A stretch of DNA of 64,000 bases from Mercurialis annua (Eukaryota > Streptophyta > Magnoliopsida > Malpighiales > Euphorbiaceae): positions 7,233,001-7,297,000 of the forward strand of contig NC_065577.1 in the NCBI RefSeq assembly GCF_937616625.2, given 5' to 3'. The notes beneath the pieces are model-generated. The model was not told where the DNA came from. It ran no database searches and saw only the letters and a list, made by a program, of their open reading frames with translations. Below, piece by piece: positions 48,692 to 60,892 of the stretch. A program made the translations under genes and the position numbers. The stretch's first letter is position 1, and each line of letters starts with the position of its first letter.

Positions 48692-49998
48692 TAGGAAATC
48701 ATATTATTTTCAAAAAGAGAGTATTTTTTCTAATTTTTTCAAAAAAAGACGCTTGAAAGTCCAACTTTTGAGAAGACATTTTTATAACTTTTTGATAAAT
48801 TGATGTACTCTACGTAATTTATTCTTTTCTCTATATAAAATGATTCCTAATTGGCTTTTAACCAGCCCAGGAAATTGAATACTTTAACAAATCCATAAAC
48901 CAAACCAGTCCAGGTCCATGTCGCATTGCAGGTTCAAAATCAAAGCCCATAATACCAAACGAAAAAGAAGACGTTGATTGAGCTATTTAGTTTTTAAATA
49001 GCCGAATAACCAAATTAAATAAAGAAAATTCATATAAATAGTATAAAAACGGTAAAAAAAAAAACATTCACTTAACATTTTCTTTACCTTTTCTATTCCA
49101 TACCAAAAATGCATTTAAGATATATCACATTTTTGAAGTATCAGATATATATCACGGTTATATGACCGAGCATCGATCGGCTCGATCACTGTATTAGACC
49201 AAACTGAATTAATCATAACCAAATTTTCTAATTTCTTATAATCATGAAATGTGTATAATTGAACCATAACCAAATCAAAATAATTATTCAATTCGATTGG
49301 TTTTTGAGTTAACCGACTAATCAAATATCTTCAAAATTAATTATTAAAACTATAAAAATACAAAAATAAATTAATATTAATATTAATTTACAATTACATA
49401 TAAATTTTGGGAGTAGATTGATTCTGAATTATAGAAAAGCACAAAAATACTCTAATTTTAAAAAAAATTATGAAATAACATTATATATCTTTATATAATT
49501 CAGTTCGATCGGTTTGTTAATTTTTGAACTTGCATATAGAAAACCTAATCAAACCGAATTAATCAATTTTTTAAAATTAATAACCATGACCTAACTGAAT
49601 TAAATTAAAAACCAATCCAAATTAAAATTATAGTTTGGCTAGGTCGGTCAATTCGGTTAATATCCGAATATTCCACACCCATTCTATGATGTAATTTTTT
49701 TATTGTTACACATTTTGTATACTTTGAATAAAAATGAATTTTTAAGTTCAAAAGGTAATTTTAAAAATTAAATGATTTTTTTCCCAATAATCTTATGTTT
49801 AACGCATTAAATATAAATTATCGATTTCCTTAATTGAACCAAATAAAATAAAATCAAAACAGAGTGCCTGCGAATTTTTAAGACACTACCACACACCTCA
49901 TCTCTTTCATTTGTTAATAAGAACTTAAACCCGAAAACAAAATCCATTACTTGCTCTACTACTTGACTCCTCAGATCCCGCTCTCGCCGGCGATCGCC
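48692..49998. other. Intergenic region upstream of TMN1
   Basis: No gene. Stretches with CGGTTAATTCGG-like words (about 49500-49680) look like remnants of an hAT-type element. The last 200 bases should hold the TMN1 promoter and 5' leader, but no TATA box can be assigned with confidence. Confidence 0.5.
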
Positions 49999-51037
49999 AT
50001 GTCCTCCGCCTCCGCCACCGTTTTCCTTATCCTCCTCCTCATTTCTCCAGCTCTCGCTTCCGAGTCGGATCACAAGGTTAACTTTTAATTGTAAAACCCT
50101 TACTTTTGACTGTAAGTTAGTCAATTTCTTTAACTTATTAGATCTCATAATTTAGGCATTTCTGGGTTTAATCGTGCCTTCAGATCTGCTAGGTTTATCA
50201 TTAGTTGTTGCTCGTAATATTTAGAGGAATGTTGATATATTGTGGATCATTAATTAGGGCTTTTTAGTTAGATCTGTTTTGCAGTTCTGTTTAATTCTTG
50301 TGGAAACAGTAAGTGCATGAGCTGGTTGTTCTGAATTGTGATGTAGTGATATCTTAAGCTTGGTAGAAGTGTAAAGGGATTGCTTTGGATTTGATTGACT
50401 GCTGCCTTAGTCTATGTGACTGAAATCTCAAGCAAATGTTTTGGTTGAAGCATTGTAATTATCGTGTTATTACCAACACATTTGGCAGAAGCTGATTTAG
50501 GACAAAACGTAAACTATTTGGATACTAGTTTATAGTTGTGCTGATATTCAGCTTTTGCATTGCTGATTTGAGTAGGGTCTTGGGAGGTCTATTGACAGGT
50601 CGTCGTTTTAGTCATTTGAAACATAGATTGTGTATTTCTCTCAAGAGGTTGACAATCCCTTTGTTGGGAAAAAACCGGGCCTATCTTTCAGCTATGCTGT
50701 TGAAGGAGTTTCCTTTTTCTAGTTTTGTTTGTGAATCAAACCGTGTTCGAACTTCGAAGTGATTGAACTGTGTGCAAAATTATCCCTTGGGTGCAAACTT
50801 TCTATCAGATGCAACCAATAGCCTTTCCAAACAAAAGAGCATCTCCATTAAAATGTGTTAGAAATAAGTGGGCGAGCAATCTAAATTGAGGCATTGATTT
50901 TTACCAATTTTAAATAATTTTTTTTTATCTTTGTCATACCAGTTAGAAGTGATCTTTATTATTTGCTTTGATTCCATTATGATTTTCATTCTATTAGGAG
51001 CAGATTATGTTTCTCATCCAGTTAAGATCAAAATCAT

Positions 51038-51072
<35 letters not shown>

Positions 51073-54000
51073 ATCTATCTATCTATCTTTTGAGCTGGAC
51101 AGTAGTGGCTTTTAACATTTTTTTGTTTTTTTTCTGTATATTTTTTATTTAAATTGCAATCCTGTTTTATGACTTACTTTAGTTTCAATGTGTCTGTTTT
51201 GTCATGTGTTGCAATATCAATGAATAGTTATGTCTCTTCTATTTTTTTGGGGAAGGGTTTAATGTTATGACCTTTTACAGTACCGACAAGAGGAGCCAGT
51301 TACTCTTTGGGTGAATAAGGTTGGGCCTTATAATAATCCACAAGAAACATACAATTATTACAGCCTTCCATTTTGCCATCCATCTGGCAGTTTCTCACAT
51401 AAATGGGGTGGCCTTGGTGAAGTTCTAGGAGGAAATGAACTTATTGATAGCAAGATTGACATAAAGTTCCAGAGTATGCAAATCTTTTCCAGATTTTGAA
51501 CTTTGTGTGTTGCATTGTTGGTAGGATTTTTTTTCAATTCATTTTAATCACGTCTTGCTAACTATTTTTAATTATACTTTTAACAGAGAATATCGAAAAA
51601 GGCACCATTTGTTCACTTGATCTTGACGAAACGAAGGTCAAAATATTTAAGGATGCAATTGAGAGCAACTATTGGTTCGAATTCTTTGTCGGTATATTCT
51701 GCATCCTATGCTGATTAGTTTCCTCTTTCTAATCAAATTCAATTGAAAGTATTCGTAGTGGTAGTCATCTGTCTTAGAAAACATTGTGAAAATCCCACCC
51801 ATCATAAAATGAGGTGCAACTTTTAATAGGAAAATTTTGATATGATATGTGTAATAACCCTTGGTAGGGACGAGCAGATTATAATAAGTATCCAGTTATT
51901 TTAGAAGGAAAGCAAAATCAGTGTTACAGTGATGACGGTTGGAATGATACTATTGTGAATACATTTTCTTGAATAGAGTCTATAACTAAATAATTTTTTT
52001 TAAACTAAAGTTACATGCATTGACATATCGTATTCTGTTTTCTGAGTATGTTCCCTTCAGAAGAGTCTAGACATACACATACTTAATTTTGTATTCAGTT
52101 CTCCTTTTATGTACGCCATGATCCATCATTTTCAGAATAGTGGCACATTATATCTAATTGTATGGAAATTATTTATGCAGTCTGGAAAAACCTGTTTCAC
52201 TTGTCAATTTTATTTGGAGTGCTACTGTTAATTTGGCTTGTTGAATAGTGAATATCAGTGGACTGAGCTGCTTCTAATAATTTATCAGCTATAGCTCTTC
52301 TAATATCTGTCCATGTAGAATATGTATTTTAACTTTTACATGCTGTGTATTCATAGGACTAGAGGTTAGCTTATATGTTGCTCCTTCAAATGCATGCTCT
52401 TTTATGTGCTTATTATTATCTTGAGGTGCTTACTGTTGACTTTTCTATGCTCATGTCTCTTGCTACTTGATCATTGATGTCAAACTTCCAAGTTCAGATG
52501 ATCTGCCATTGTGGGGTATGTATTCACTATTCTTCATTCTATCTCTTTCTTTCTCTGCCTCCCCCTTCTAACTGTCAACAGAGTATGAAATGATAAGTAA
52601 CTGGGACTTTGCTTATTTGATTCTAGGCTTTGTTGGTGAGTCGCATCCGGATAAGAACAGTGACAATGGCAAGCATGTCCTTTACACACACAAAAGCATC
52701 ACTATTAGATATAATAATGATCAGGTTTGTGCTCTAGTGATGCTACATGACTTCTGTAGAGTACTAATATCTATTATCGTATTTACGCTCTACTTTTGCA
52801 GATTATTCATGTTAATCTTACGCAAGACAATCCAAAGCCCTTAGAAGCTGGAAGAATGGTGGACATGACATATTCTGTCAAATGGATTCCAACTAACATC
52901 ACATTTGCACGTCGTTTTGATGTGTATTTGGATTACCCTTTCTTTGAGCACCAGGTAAATGGTAACCTTTGATGCTGTTTGCCTTGATTTCCTTGTCTTC
53001 TCCAGGAAGGGAATTTCTTGTCTTCTCCAGGAAGGAAATTTCTTAGAGGGGAAAATAGATTTAGGGCTGTGTTATTTGCTATTGAGTTATCTATTGTCCC
53101 TTTATTTTCTGTCAAAGAAACTATGTCCCTTTATTTGGCTTTCACTTATACGTGGATGCATCTCCAAACATGCAGATCCATTGGTTCTCTATTTTCAATT
53201 CTTTCATGATGGTTATCTTTCTCACTGGTTTGGTGTCGATGATACTGATGAGGACGCTTAGAAATGACTATGCCAAATACGCACGGGAAGATGATGATCT
53301 TGAGTCTCTGGTGATGCTTTTCTTCAATATCAACTCTTAACAAAAATGTTTAATTTTTTGCTGATGGGTCTGTTTTTTGTTTACTTGAGATTATTGGGTG
53401 AGTTGTGCTGTATGAATGAATTGTCATGGATTCTGACATTTTAAGCTGTGGGCATTACGGAACTTTGATAATCAGGAAAGAGATGTTAGTGAGGAGTCTG
53501 GTTGGAAACTTGTTCATGGAGATGTTTTTCGGCAACCTCGCAATCTAGTCATTATTTCAGCTGTTGTTGGGACAGGTGCTCAGCTAGCAATGCTTGTGCT
53601 TCTTGTTATCTTGTTGGCAATTGTCGGGACTCTATATGTTGGGTATGTTCAAAAGTTACTCCAGAATTCTTGCAAGATCCTTAATAAATTTAGGATCATT
53701 TTTATATTTGACACTCCTTCCAGTTTTGTGTAAATCTCTTGATTCGTCTTAGTTATTTGTTGGCACTTGCCCCACTTTCCTCTACCTGTTATAAATGTTT
53801 GTTTTTGCTGCTTTAGGCATTTTACATTCTGTTTTAGGTGTCACTTCCTTTCTTTATTATTTTTTACACCCAAGGGTTCATCAGGGAAAATCGTACTCTA
53901 CTTTTAATTTTCTGTTCTATTAAGTAATAACTTATAAATGATTTTTTGTGGCTCAGGAGGGGTGCAATTGTTACAACATTCATTGTATGCTACGCTCTCA

Positions 54001-56366
54001 CATCATTCATTTCTGGTTATGTGAGTGGGGGAATGTATTCTCGCCATGGTGGTATGCACCTTAGTCTGCTAGTTGACTAATGTTATTATTTTTAATGTTT
54101 GTTTACATTTTTTCATTTTTTTGCAGGAAAAAGTTGGATAAAGTCAATGATCCTGACGGCTTCTTTATTTCCATTTATGTGCTTCGGGATTGGGTTCATC
54201 CTGAACACAATTGCTATATTCTATGGGTCTTTAGCAGCTATTCCATTTGGCACCATGGTTGTGGTTTTTGTAATTTGGGCTTTCATTTCATTTCCTCTGG
54301 CACTTCTTGGCACAGTTGTTGGAAGAAATTGGAGTGGTGCTCCAAATAATCCTTGCCGTGTGAAGACTATTCCTCGTCCAATCCCTGAGAAGAAATGGTA
54401 CCTAACACCATCTGTGGTCTCATTGATGGGAGGACTACTGCCTTTTGGCAGTATTTTCATTGAAATGTATTTTGTCTTCACATCTTTCTGGAATTACAAG
54501 GTAAATTGTGCGGCGTTATCTGAATGGCATGATCAATTCACTGTCACGCTAAGGTTTAATGTTCAAAATTTCATTGGATTATGACTATTGAGAATTTTAC
54601 TTCGCGTGTTTGCTATATTTCCAATCTGTATCTCAACTTTGTATCTAAAACCTAAGGATTCTTTAAATTCAAATAATAAACCATGTTGGAAGTGTTATGA
54701 TATAACATAATGTGAAGTTTAGTGGGTTTCTCCAGAAAGGGTTCTTGCATAGCATTTGAGTCAGTTTTTATTCATCCCGGTCTGCTTTTGTATCTAAAAC
54801 CTAAGGATTCTTTAAATTCAAATAATAAACCATGTTGGGAGTGTTATGATATAACATAATGTGAAGTTTAGTGGGTTTCTCCAGAAAGGGTTCTTGCATA
54901 GCATTCCAGTCAGTTTTTTATTCATCCCGGTCTGCTTTTGATATTAATACGACTTTTTAGTACAAAAATATTTTCTTCCTTGCTTTTATAGTGTTTGTTA
55001 TACAGTTTAAGGAATGTCTGGGTTGTAAACACGAGGCTAATCTTGCTTCTTGTACTATTTGACAGGTGTACTACGTCTACGGCTTTATGTTGCTTGTTTT
55101 TCTGATTCTTGTTATTGTCACTGTGTGTGTGACAATTGTGGGGACATATTTCCTGCTCAACGCTGAGAATTATCACTGGCAATGGACATCATTTTTCTCT
55201 GCTGCATCAACAGCTGTTTACGTGTACTTGTACTCGATATATTACTACTATGTGAAGACAAAGATGTCGGGCTTCTTCCAAACAAGCTTCTATTTTGGAT
55301 ACACTTTGATGTTCTGCCTTGGTTTAGGAATCCTTTGTGGTAAGTTTTTGTCTCACTTTTTTTTACTGCTACATTGTTTCTTGCCTTCTGATTATGGCTC
55401 TCTACTAACTCGCCATAACATGTATTAACCGTCTCTTGTGTGCCTTTGTTCAGCTTCTTGTTTATGTCTGGAAAATGGAAGTTTTTACCTGTGTTTGAAC
55501 ATAAATTTTCATGTGGGCAACAAATTCTACGACCTAAATATCAATGTTCTCTCTGAATTAACATTTTTTATTAGTTAGTTTTGAACTTATTAATTTTCAT
55601 CAATTAGCCCAATTTTTGATTAGTTAACCTTTTTTTTTGGGTTAATTAGCCCCTTGCTTCAAAATTGATACATTTGGTTTAATTGATGAAAATTGATAAA
55701 TTTAAGGGAGTAATCCACAAAAAAGTTAATTTTGATGTTAATTGTCCATCACATATATAAGTTTAAATTGTACGATTAAGTTGACAAAACGGTGGAAAAT
55801 GTCATTGTCTTTGTCTTTGTTTAATTTAATTAATTTAGCATTGTCTATAGAGGAAAGAAGTGCCACATAATACTCCCTCCGTCCCAATAGAGTTGTCCAC
55901 TTTGAGAAATTTTTTTGTCCCAAAACTCTTGTCCACTTTCAAAAAGTAACTAACTTTTACACTTGACTTTCTTATATTACCCCTATTTAAAATCCACTAA
56001 TAAGTAAATTGAAAGTAAATTGCAAGTGGATCCTATATTAAATAGGGGTATGTCAAGAAAAGTAGGGAAAAGTTTACAAAACCCATAAACAATAATTGCT
56101 TTTCTTAAACTGTGTGATAAAGGCAAAGTGGACAACTCTATTGGGACGGAGGGAGTATTTTATATCCATAGATGAAATTTAAAGCATATGAATTGCACTC
56201 TGGAAACTTCAAAATCTAAGATTCATAATTCCTTATCAATACAAAGTAAATGATAATTTTTAGGCATGTATTTTACTTTGTGCTCTGTTATTACGCAGGA
56301 GCTGTCGGCTACTTGGGTTCCAATTTGTTTGTGAGGAGGATCTACAGAAACATCAAGTGTGATTAA
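49999..56366 (+). CDS. TMN1: Transmembrane 9 superfamily protein (TMN1 orthologue), 12 exons, 585 aa
   Basis: Nonaspanin/EMP70 protein of the Golgi and endosomes, thought to help sort and retain membrane cargo. Exons with GT-AG borders and consistent phases: 49999-50076, 51281-51473, 51587-51691, 52498-52515, 52627-52724, 52802-52954, 53176-53310, 53476-53642, 53957-54051, 54127-54500, 55066-55339, 56299-56366; total 1758 bases. Visible: a signal peptide (about 1-20, [20 protein letters not shown]), a lumenal domain with [15 protein letters not shown], a first membrane span at about 218-240 after [16 protein letters not shown], then eight more hydrophobic spans including [20 protein letters not shown]. 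The C-terminus RNIKCD carries the KXD/E Golgi-retention signal of plant members. Length is normal for the TMN1 group (about 589 in Arabidopsis). Exon 4 is only 18 bases. Intron 11 holds a Stowaway MITE. Confidence 0.96.
51041..51088. repeat. (TA)n-(CTAT)n compound microsatellite in TMN1 intron 1
   Basis: About 30 bases of TA repeats run into five or six CTAT units. A likely polymorphic marker. Confidence 0.9.
54638..54936. repeat. 149-bp tandem duplication in TMN1 intron 10
   Basis: A unit beginning TTTGTATCTAAAACCTAAGG is present at 54638-54786 and again at 54787-54936, with only a few differences (for example GTTGGAAGTG against GTTGGGAGTG, and one extra T). It lies wholly inside the intron and does not touch splice sites. 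Confidence 0.93.
55873..56155. mobile_element. Stowaway-type MITE in TMN1 intron 11 (283 bp)
   Basis: Ends CTCCCTCCGTCCCAATAGAG and its complement CTCTATTGGGACGGAGGGAG, flanked by TA (55871-55872 and 56156-56157). The long inverted-repeat arms include AGTTGTCCACTTT. It ends about 140 bases before the last exon. Confidence 0.95.
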
Positions 56367-57143
56367 ACTAAGCTGAGGAGAAAGACCCGGGAGGGCTTCT
56401 AGAGAGCAAACATTCTTCTCGAGATGGTAAAATTTTGTGGAAGCCTCTGGTCTTTTACCGTTGGGACAGCCCTTCTACAGATGCGTTAAATCGTTGTTCT
56501 ACGATGGGGAAATATTCTTCTTTCTCTGGACTTGGGGGAAAAGCCCTGAGATTGTTTTTGGTTTTTATTCCCCAGGCTGTAAGTGAAAATCCTTAAATTA
56601 GAAGAGATTGTTCTTATAATCTGTGAAGTTAGCAAATTATATCAAACCTCTGTCACATTTTTTTTTATATTTCATATTTTACAAATAGGTTCCTTATGTA
56701 AGGACTGATCCCTAATCACCCCCTTTTCTTGAATTTGTTTTGTTATTTGCACATCTTTGGAAGTAGAAAATCTCGAGGGGCAACTTTGAAGAAGTTAATT
56801 TCGTGCTAGGCATATCTTTGTCAATTCTATGCCTGTACAGTTACTAAACTGAACTGCTGAATTTATTAGGTTTATATTAAAAAAGTTTAATTTTTTTAGA
56901 TCAGTTCGAGTTTGGATTAAAATAAAAAAAACAGCTCAGTTTTTGTGCAAACTGTAAAACCGAACCAAATAGATTGTGTTCACTTCAAAACATTTTAGAT
57001 TGTGCTATAGGACCTTTTCTCGAAAAACACTGGATCCTTTGGAAGAGTATTTTAAAATTAGTTTGGTTAGACTTTAATTTTGGCTTAGCTCGGTTCGGTT
57101 TGAACCAAATGTTTCTACCCTTTTTAGTTGAGTGTAGAAGGAT
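56367..57143. other. TMN1 3' UTR and intergenic region
   Basis: The first few hundred bases after the TMN1 stop should be its 3' untranslated region. At about 56830-57120 GGTTCGGTTTGAACC and similar words suggest an hAT-like remnant. No gene is seen. Confidence 0.5.
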
Positions 57144-57477
57144 GGCTTAACCTATATAGAGGTCCCTGTACTTTACACTTTTTTTCCGTAGGTCTTTATA
57201 CTTCATTTTTGTATTATTTGATCTCTCTACTTACCTATTTTTGATTTTCAGGTCCTTTATGAGTTTTTTCCGGTCCTTTTGTGTGGCTGGAGGAAACAAA
57301 AATTGTAAGTAGAGGGATCGGAGGAAATAAAAATTGTAAGTAGAGGGACTGTAAAAAACTCACAAAGGACATGAAAATTAAAAATAGATAAGTAGAGGGA
57401 CCAAATAATACAAAAATGAAGTATAAGGATCTATAGAAAAAAAGTGTAAAGTACAGGACCTCTATATGGGTTTGGCC
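57144..57477. mobile_element. Mutator-like MITE, family A, second copy (334 bp)
   Basis: Same family as 33730-34060: the arms share AGAGGTCCC, ACTTTACACTTTTTTTCCG and AAGTAGAGGGA. Flanked by a perfect 9-bp duplication TAGAAGGAT (57135-57143 and 57478-57486). Lies about 280 bases upstream of the ferredoxin start codon, hence in or near its promoter. Confidence 0.93.
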
Positions 57478-57604
57478 TAGAAGGATTTCTAAAGATTATA
57501 TTATATGGGTTAGACTTTATATAATGGTGGAATTATACAAACCATAGAGCTTTTGTCATAGGATTGTGGCAGCCACATTGACCCAATTGTCTGTGGTGAT
57601 AACA

Positions 57605-57642
57605 TAAAGGATAAAGCAATCCACAAAGGATTGCCACGTGGC
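57605..57642 (+). promoter_or_regulatory. G-box palindrome and GATAA boxes upstream of ferredoxin
   Basis: The perfect palindrome GCCACGTGGC (57633-57642) contains the CACGTG G-box. GGATAAAG stands at about 57609-57616 and GTGATAAC at about 57595-57602, resembling the I-box/GATA motif. Both types are known from light-regulated photosynthetic genes. They lie about 120-165 bases before the ATG. Function is inferred from motif and position. Confidence 0.55.
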
Positions 57643-57759
57643 AGATAGGGTTCTATGCCACTTCATAACCTCCACAAGCCTTCCATTTATCAACACTTAT
57701 AGCCTCTTCATTCCTCTAGTCTCCCAAAACCAAAGAAAGCTAAACAAAAAACTCTCTCA

Positions 57760-58197
57760 ATGGCCTCCACAGCTCTCTCTAGCGCCATGGTCAGCACCTC
57801 CTTCACCCGCCAGCAACCCGCCGTGACTAGCCTACGCGCTCTACCCAATGTCGGTCAAGCCCTCTTCGGCTTGAAATCGAGCCGTGGCGGAAAGTTCAAG
57901 GCAATGGCAACCTACACAGTTAAGGTGATTACTCCGGAAGGCGAGAAGGTAGTTAAATGCCCTGATGATGTTTACATTCTTGACCACTTGGAGGAGGAAG
58001 GTATCGACCTTCCGTACTCGTGCCGTGCCGGTTCTTGCTCTTCGTGTACCGGAAAAATTGTATCCGGAACCGTTGATCAGTCTGATGGTAGTTTTCTTGA
58101 TGATGACCAGATGGAAGCTGGTTTTGTTCTCACTTGTGTGGCCTATCCAACTTCTGATGTTGTTATTGAGACACACAAGGAAGATGATCTTCTTTAA
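57760..58197 (+). CDS. PETF: Chloroplast [2Fe-2S] ferredoxin precursor (145 aa)
   Basis: Carries electrons from photosystem I to ferredoxin-NADP reductase and other stromal enzymes. Intronless. Residues 1-49 form a chloroplast transit peptide rich in Ser, Thr, Ala and Arg; the mature chain should start near [12 protein letters not shown] (50). The cluster ligands are all present: C88, C93 and C96 in [14 protein letters not shown], and C126 in VLTCVAYP. The acidic C-terminus ETHKEDDLL and the usual acidic patches fit plant photosynthetic (leaf-type) ferredoxin. An in-frame ATG at M10 exists, but the first ATG follows a leader-like stretch and gives a normal-length precursor. Upstream are G-box and GATA-like motifs and a Mutator-like MITE. 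Confidence 0.98.
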   Translation: MASTALSSAMVSTSFTRQQPAVTSLRALPNVGQALFGLKSSRGGKFKAMATYTVKVITPEGEKVVKCPDDVYILDHLEEEGIDLPYSCRAGSCSSCTGKIVSGTVDQSDGSFLDDDQMEAGFVLTCVAYPTSDVVIETHKEDDLL

Positions 58198-58847
58198 GTA
58201 TAAATTTATCTTATCTTGAGTTTAATTTTCAGTATGTGGACTATTTGAGGACAAGATTGTCATGTTTCTTGTTAAATTCATGAGTATTATTGATGTTTCT
58301 ACTCACAGATTAAACTCTTCATTGTAGTTTTAATAAATTTTATATTCCTGTTCTCTATTTCTATGTATGATTTTTATTCTTTTAAATTACCAATTTATAA
58401 GAGTATTTTCTTGTTCTTAAATCAAAAACATGTTATTTTTGTTCCTGATATACGATAATATTTGAGAGGTCCATGAGTTTCCTATCTAGATAACAATCCT
58501 TTTCTGTTCGAATTAATATATTTTGCATAGTGTACTTAGTTGGCAAAATAATCCATATATCCATAATCTGGATGAAATTGATAAATATATCATAAATAAT
58601 TTATTTTGACTGTTTGGTTTGGTAGTTTCATGTTTTTTAATCATATTTATTCAAGAGTTAAATGAAAAATAGGGTTATTAGCATATTAAATTCTAATCTT
58701 TCACATTTTTAGCAATTTATTCTCATTCTTTAAAAAATATGATATCTCTAAAGGGCACGCAAGAGCAGAACCATCAATGGGACAATGTGCACAAGCATCA
58801 AAAATGAAAATTCAACTCTCTATCATAGCCACTTATGTTACTTTTAA
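58198..58847. other. Ferredoxin 3' UTR and intergenic region
   Basis: AT-rich, without a gene. A TTTTAATAAATTTT stretch near 58328-58341 could serve as a poly(A) signal for ferredoxin. Confidence 0.45.
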
Positions 58848-59220
58848 GGGTTAATCACTAAAAAAAACTCCTACCTTTTAACCTCTTTTCAATTGTACTC
58901 CGACGTTGCAATTTTATCAGCTGCACCCTAATTCGCACCTTTGAGTTTCAATTTTACCCTCAAAATCAAATTGGACTCTTTTCTACTCGGAAAAAAATTC
59001 ATAAAAACCCTTATAGAGTACTCGTTTGAACTCTTTTTTATACAAAAAGTTAAAAATGGATGACTTATTTTAACTTTTTTCAAATGGAAAAGAGATCAAC
59101 TTAGTACTTGAGAGTGAAATTGAAAAACAAAGGTGCGAATTAGAGTGCATCTGACAAAATTGCAATGTCAGGGTGCATTTGGAAAAGGGCTCAAAGGTTG
59201 GATTTTTTTGGTATTAAACC
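58848..59220. mobile_element. Mutator-like MITE, family B (373 bp)
   Basis: The left end GGGTTAATCACTAAAAAAAA and the right end (complement GGTTTAATACCAAAAAAATC) are inverted repeats, and the arms continue with matching blocks such as TTGCAATTTT and GTGCGAATTAG. A perfect 9-bp duplication TACTTTTAA lies at 58839-58847 and 59221-59229. Confidence 0.92.
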
Positions 59221-59229
59221 TACTTTTAA

Positions 59230-60892
59230 ACAGAAACCAATAGGCAAGAGAACCTCTTTCAGGACTTATATCAAACACCTGTTACGTATAACTCTCAAAT
59301 TCTGATATATTTCAAACAGAATACACCCTGCAAAAATATAAACAAATAGACAAGAGTATGGTTTCAAACACTTACATAACATAATTAATTCTAACCAAGT
59401 CAGTACTATTACTCCACATATATAAATATATAAACCCAGTTAATGTTCCAATATGCTAAATTTGGTTTCCTTGGCTTGCAGGCATTACAAAATTAATTAA
59501 TACTTATATAAAAACTAGATTATAACAGATTCTAAGAAGCAAAATTACAATGTATAATGAAAATATGAGAAAATAATATAATGTATGAAGGGACAAGAAT
59601 GTTACGAGAGCCTCGAACCAATCCATTGGTGAGTGGTTAATGTTATATCATCCTTAGCTGAAATTGATTGTATGTACTAGCTGTGATGTCTTATATTATA
59701 AGCATTAGAATCAAACCTAGGCAACCGCCCACTCGGATTTGATTTTGTCAGCAAAAACTACCTGCAACTGATCGACCTGGTACAACTTAAGAATGCAAGG
59801 GATAACTTATTGCAGACTGTTGGTCAAATTAAGATGTAGGATTCATTCTCCTCACATAAAGTTTGAACTTGCAATGCCTTGTGGTTTAAGAAACTATGCA
59901 TAATAACTTCATTCGCCAAAATAATACGATGGATAAAAATTCAAACTCCGATGATAATTGAATCATTAATAAAATTAATATTATGCTTTACTTAATATCA
60001 ATTCCCAATTTTAAAATGTAAATTGACGTACTCTTAGACTCGTGCAATCTTTTTTCATTATAAAAACACTTATTAATAATTATTTTAAGGTACTGCATAT
60101 TTGTAGAGAAGTTGGGTTAATTTCTGTTTTATTATTTCTTAAAAAAGAAGTTTGTAGTTAGTAGCAAGTTATCACTTATCAGTCATGACATGGCTTGTAT
60201 ATATGTTGTCTAATTCCTTCTTCAACTGATAATCTGATGAACTCAACTTTATATCTTATCATATCTTGTTGATTACACTAATCAAGCGATAAACTAAGGA
60301 CTGTAACCCATGCGACGAATGTTTGTATTGTTCTGTTGTTTCCAACATTTTTGCTAGTAACTTGACCGTAAGCTGAAGGGTGTACTAATTGGTGTATGAT
60401 TTTCTCATCTATAGCAGTAAGTAACCGTGATGCAAAAGTAATGATCACCCATTCTATTGTATTTTAACTTTACAGCGTCTTGTAGTTAAGCGGATTAACA
60501 TATAACTTGAACTAATGTAAAGGAATCCATAGAAATCACATACCAAACTAAAGGATAGTGTTCATCCTAAAGGTGCAAAAAGAAGTCAAGCGAAGATATG
60601 ATAAAAATAAAGAGGCATAATCCTAGTAGAATAATCACGGATTTTAGCTCAACCATATGCTCAGATTAACGAGGCATCAATCATCCTACTGAAACACTAT
60701 GGTATAGAGAACATAAAGCAGCAGAACATGAGCATTAATACCAAATAAACCATAATTACTTTCAAAAAATTAATATCATAAACTGAATATGTTTACCAAA
60801 TGAACAATCACTATGTAAACTCCATTGGTCTTTACAGCTACAAAAATAAACAAATCAGTATTATCCTAACAACAATCTTAATCTGTGAATCT
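59230..60892. other. Gene-free intergenic stretch
   Basis: No gene, bounded element or tandem repeat recognised. The last part (about 60600-60892) may contain the 3' untranslated region of the minus-strand NAC gene. Confidence 0.5.

Noticed and set aside
57841..58219. Frames overlapping ferredoxin on both strands
   Set aside because: The plus frame with the four cluster cysteines and transit peptide is the real gene; the others are shadows.
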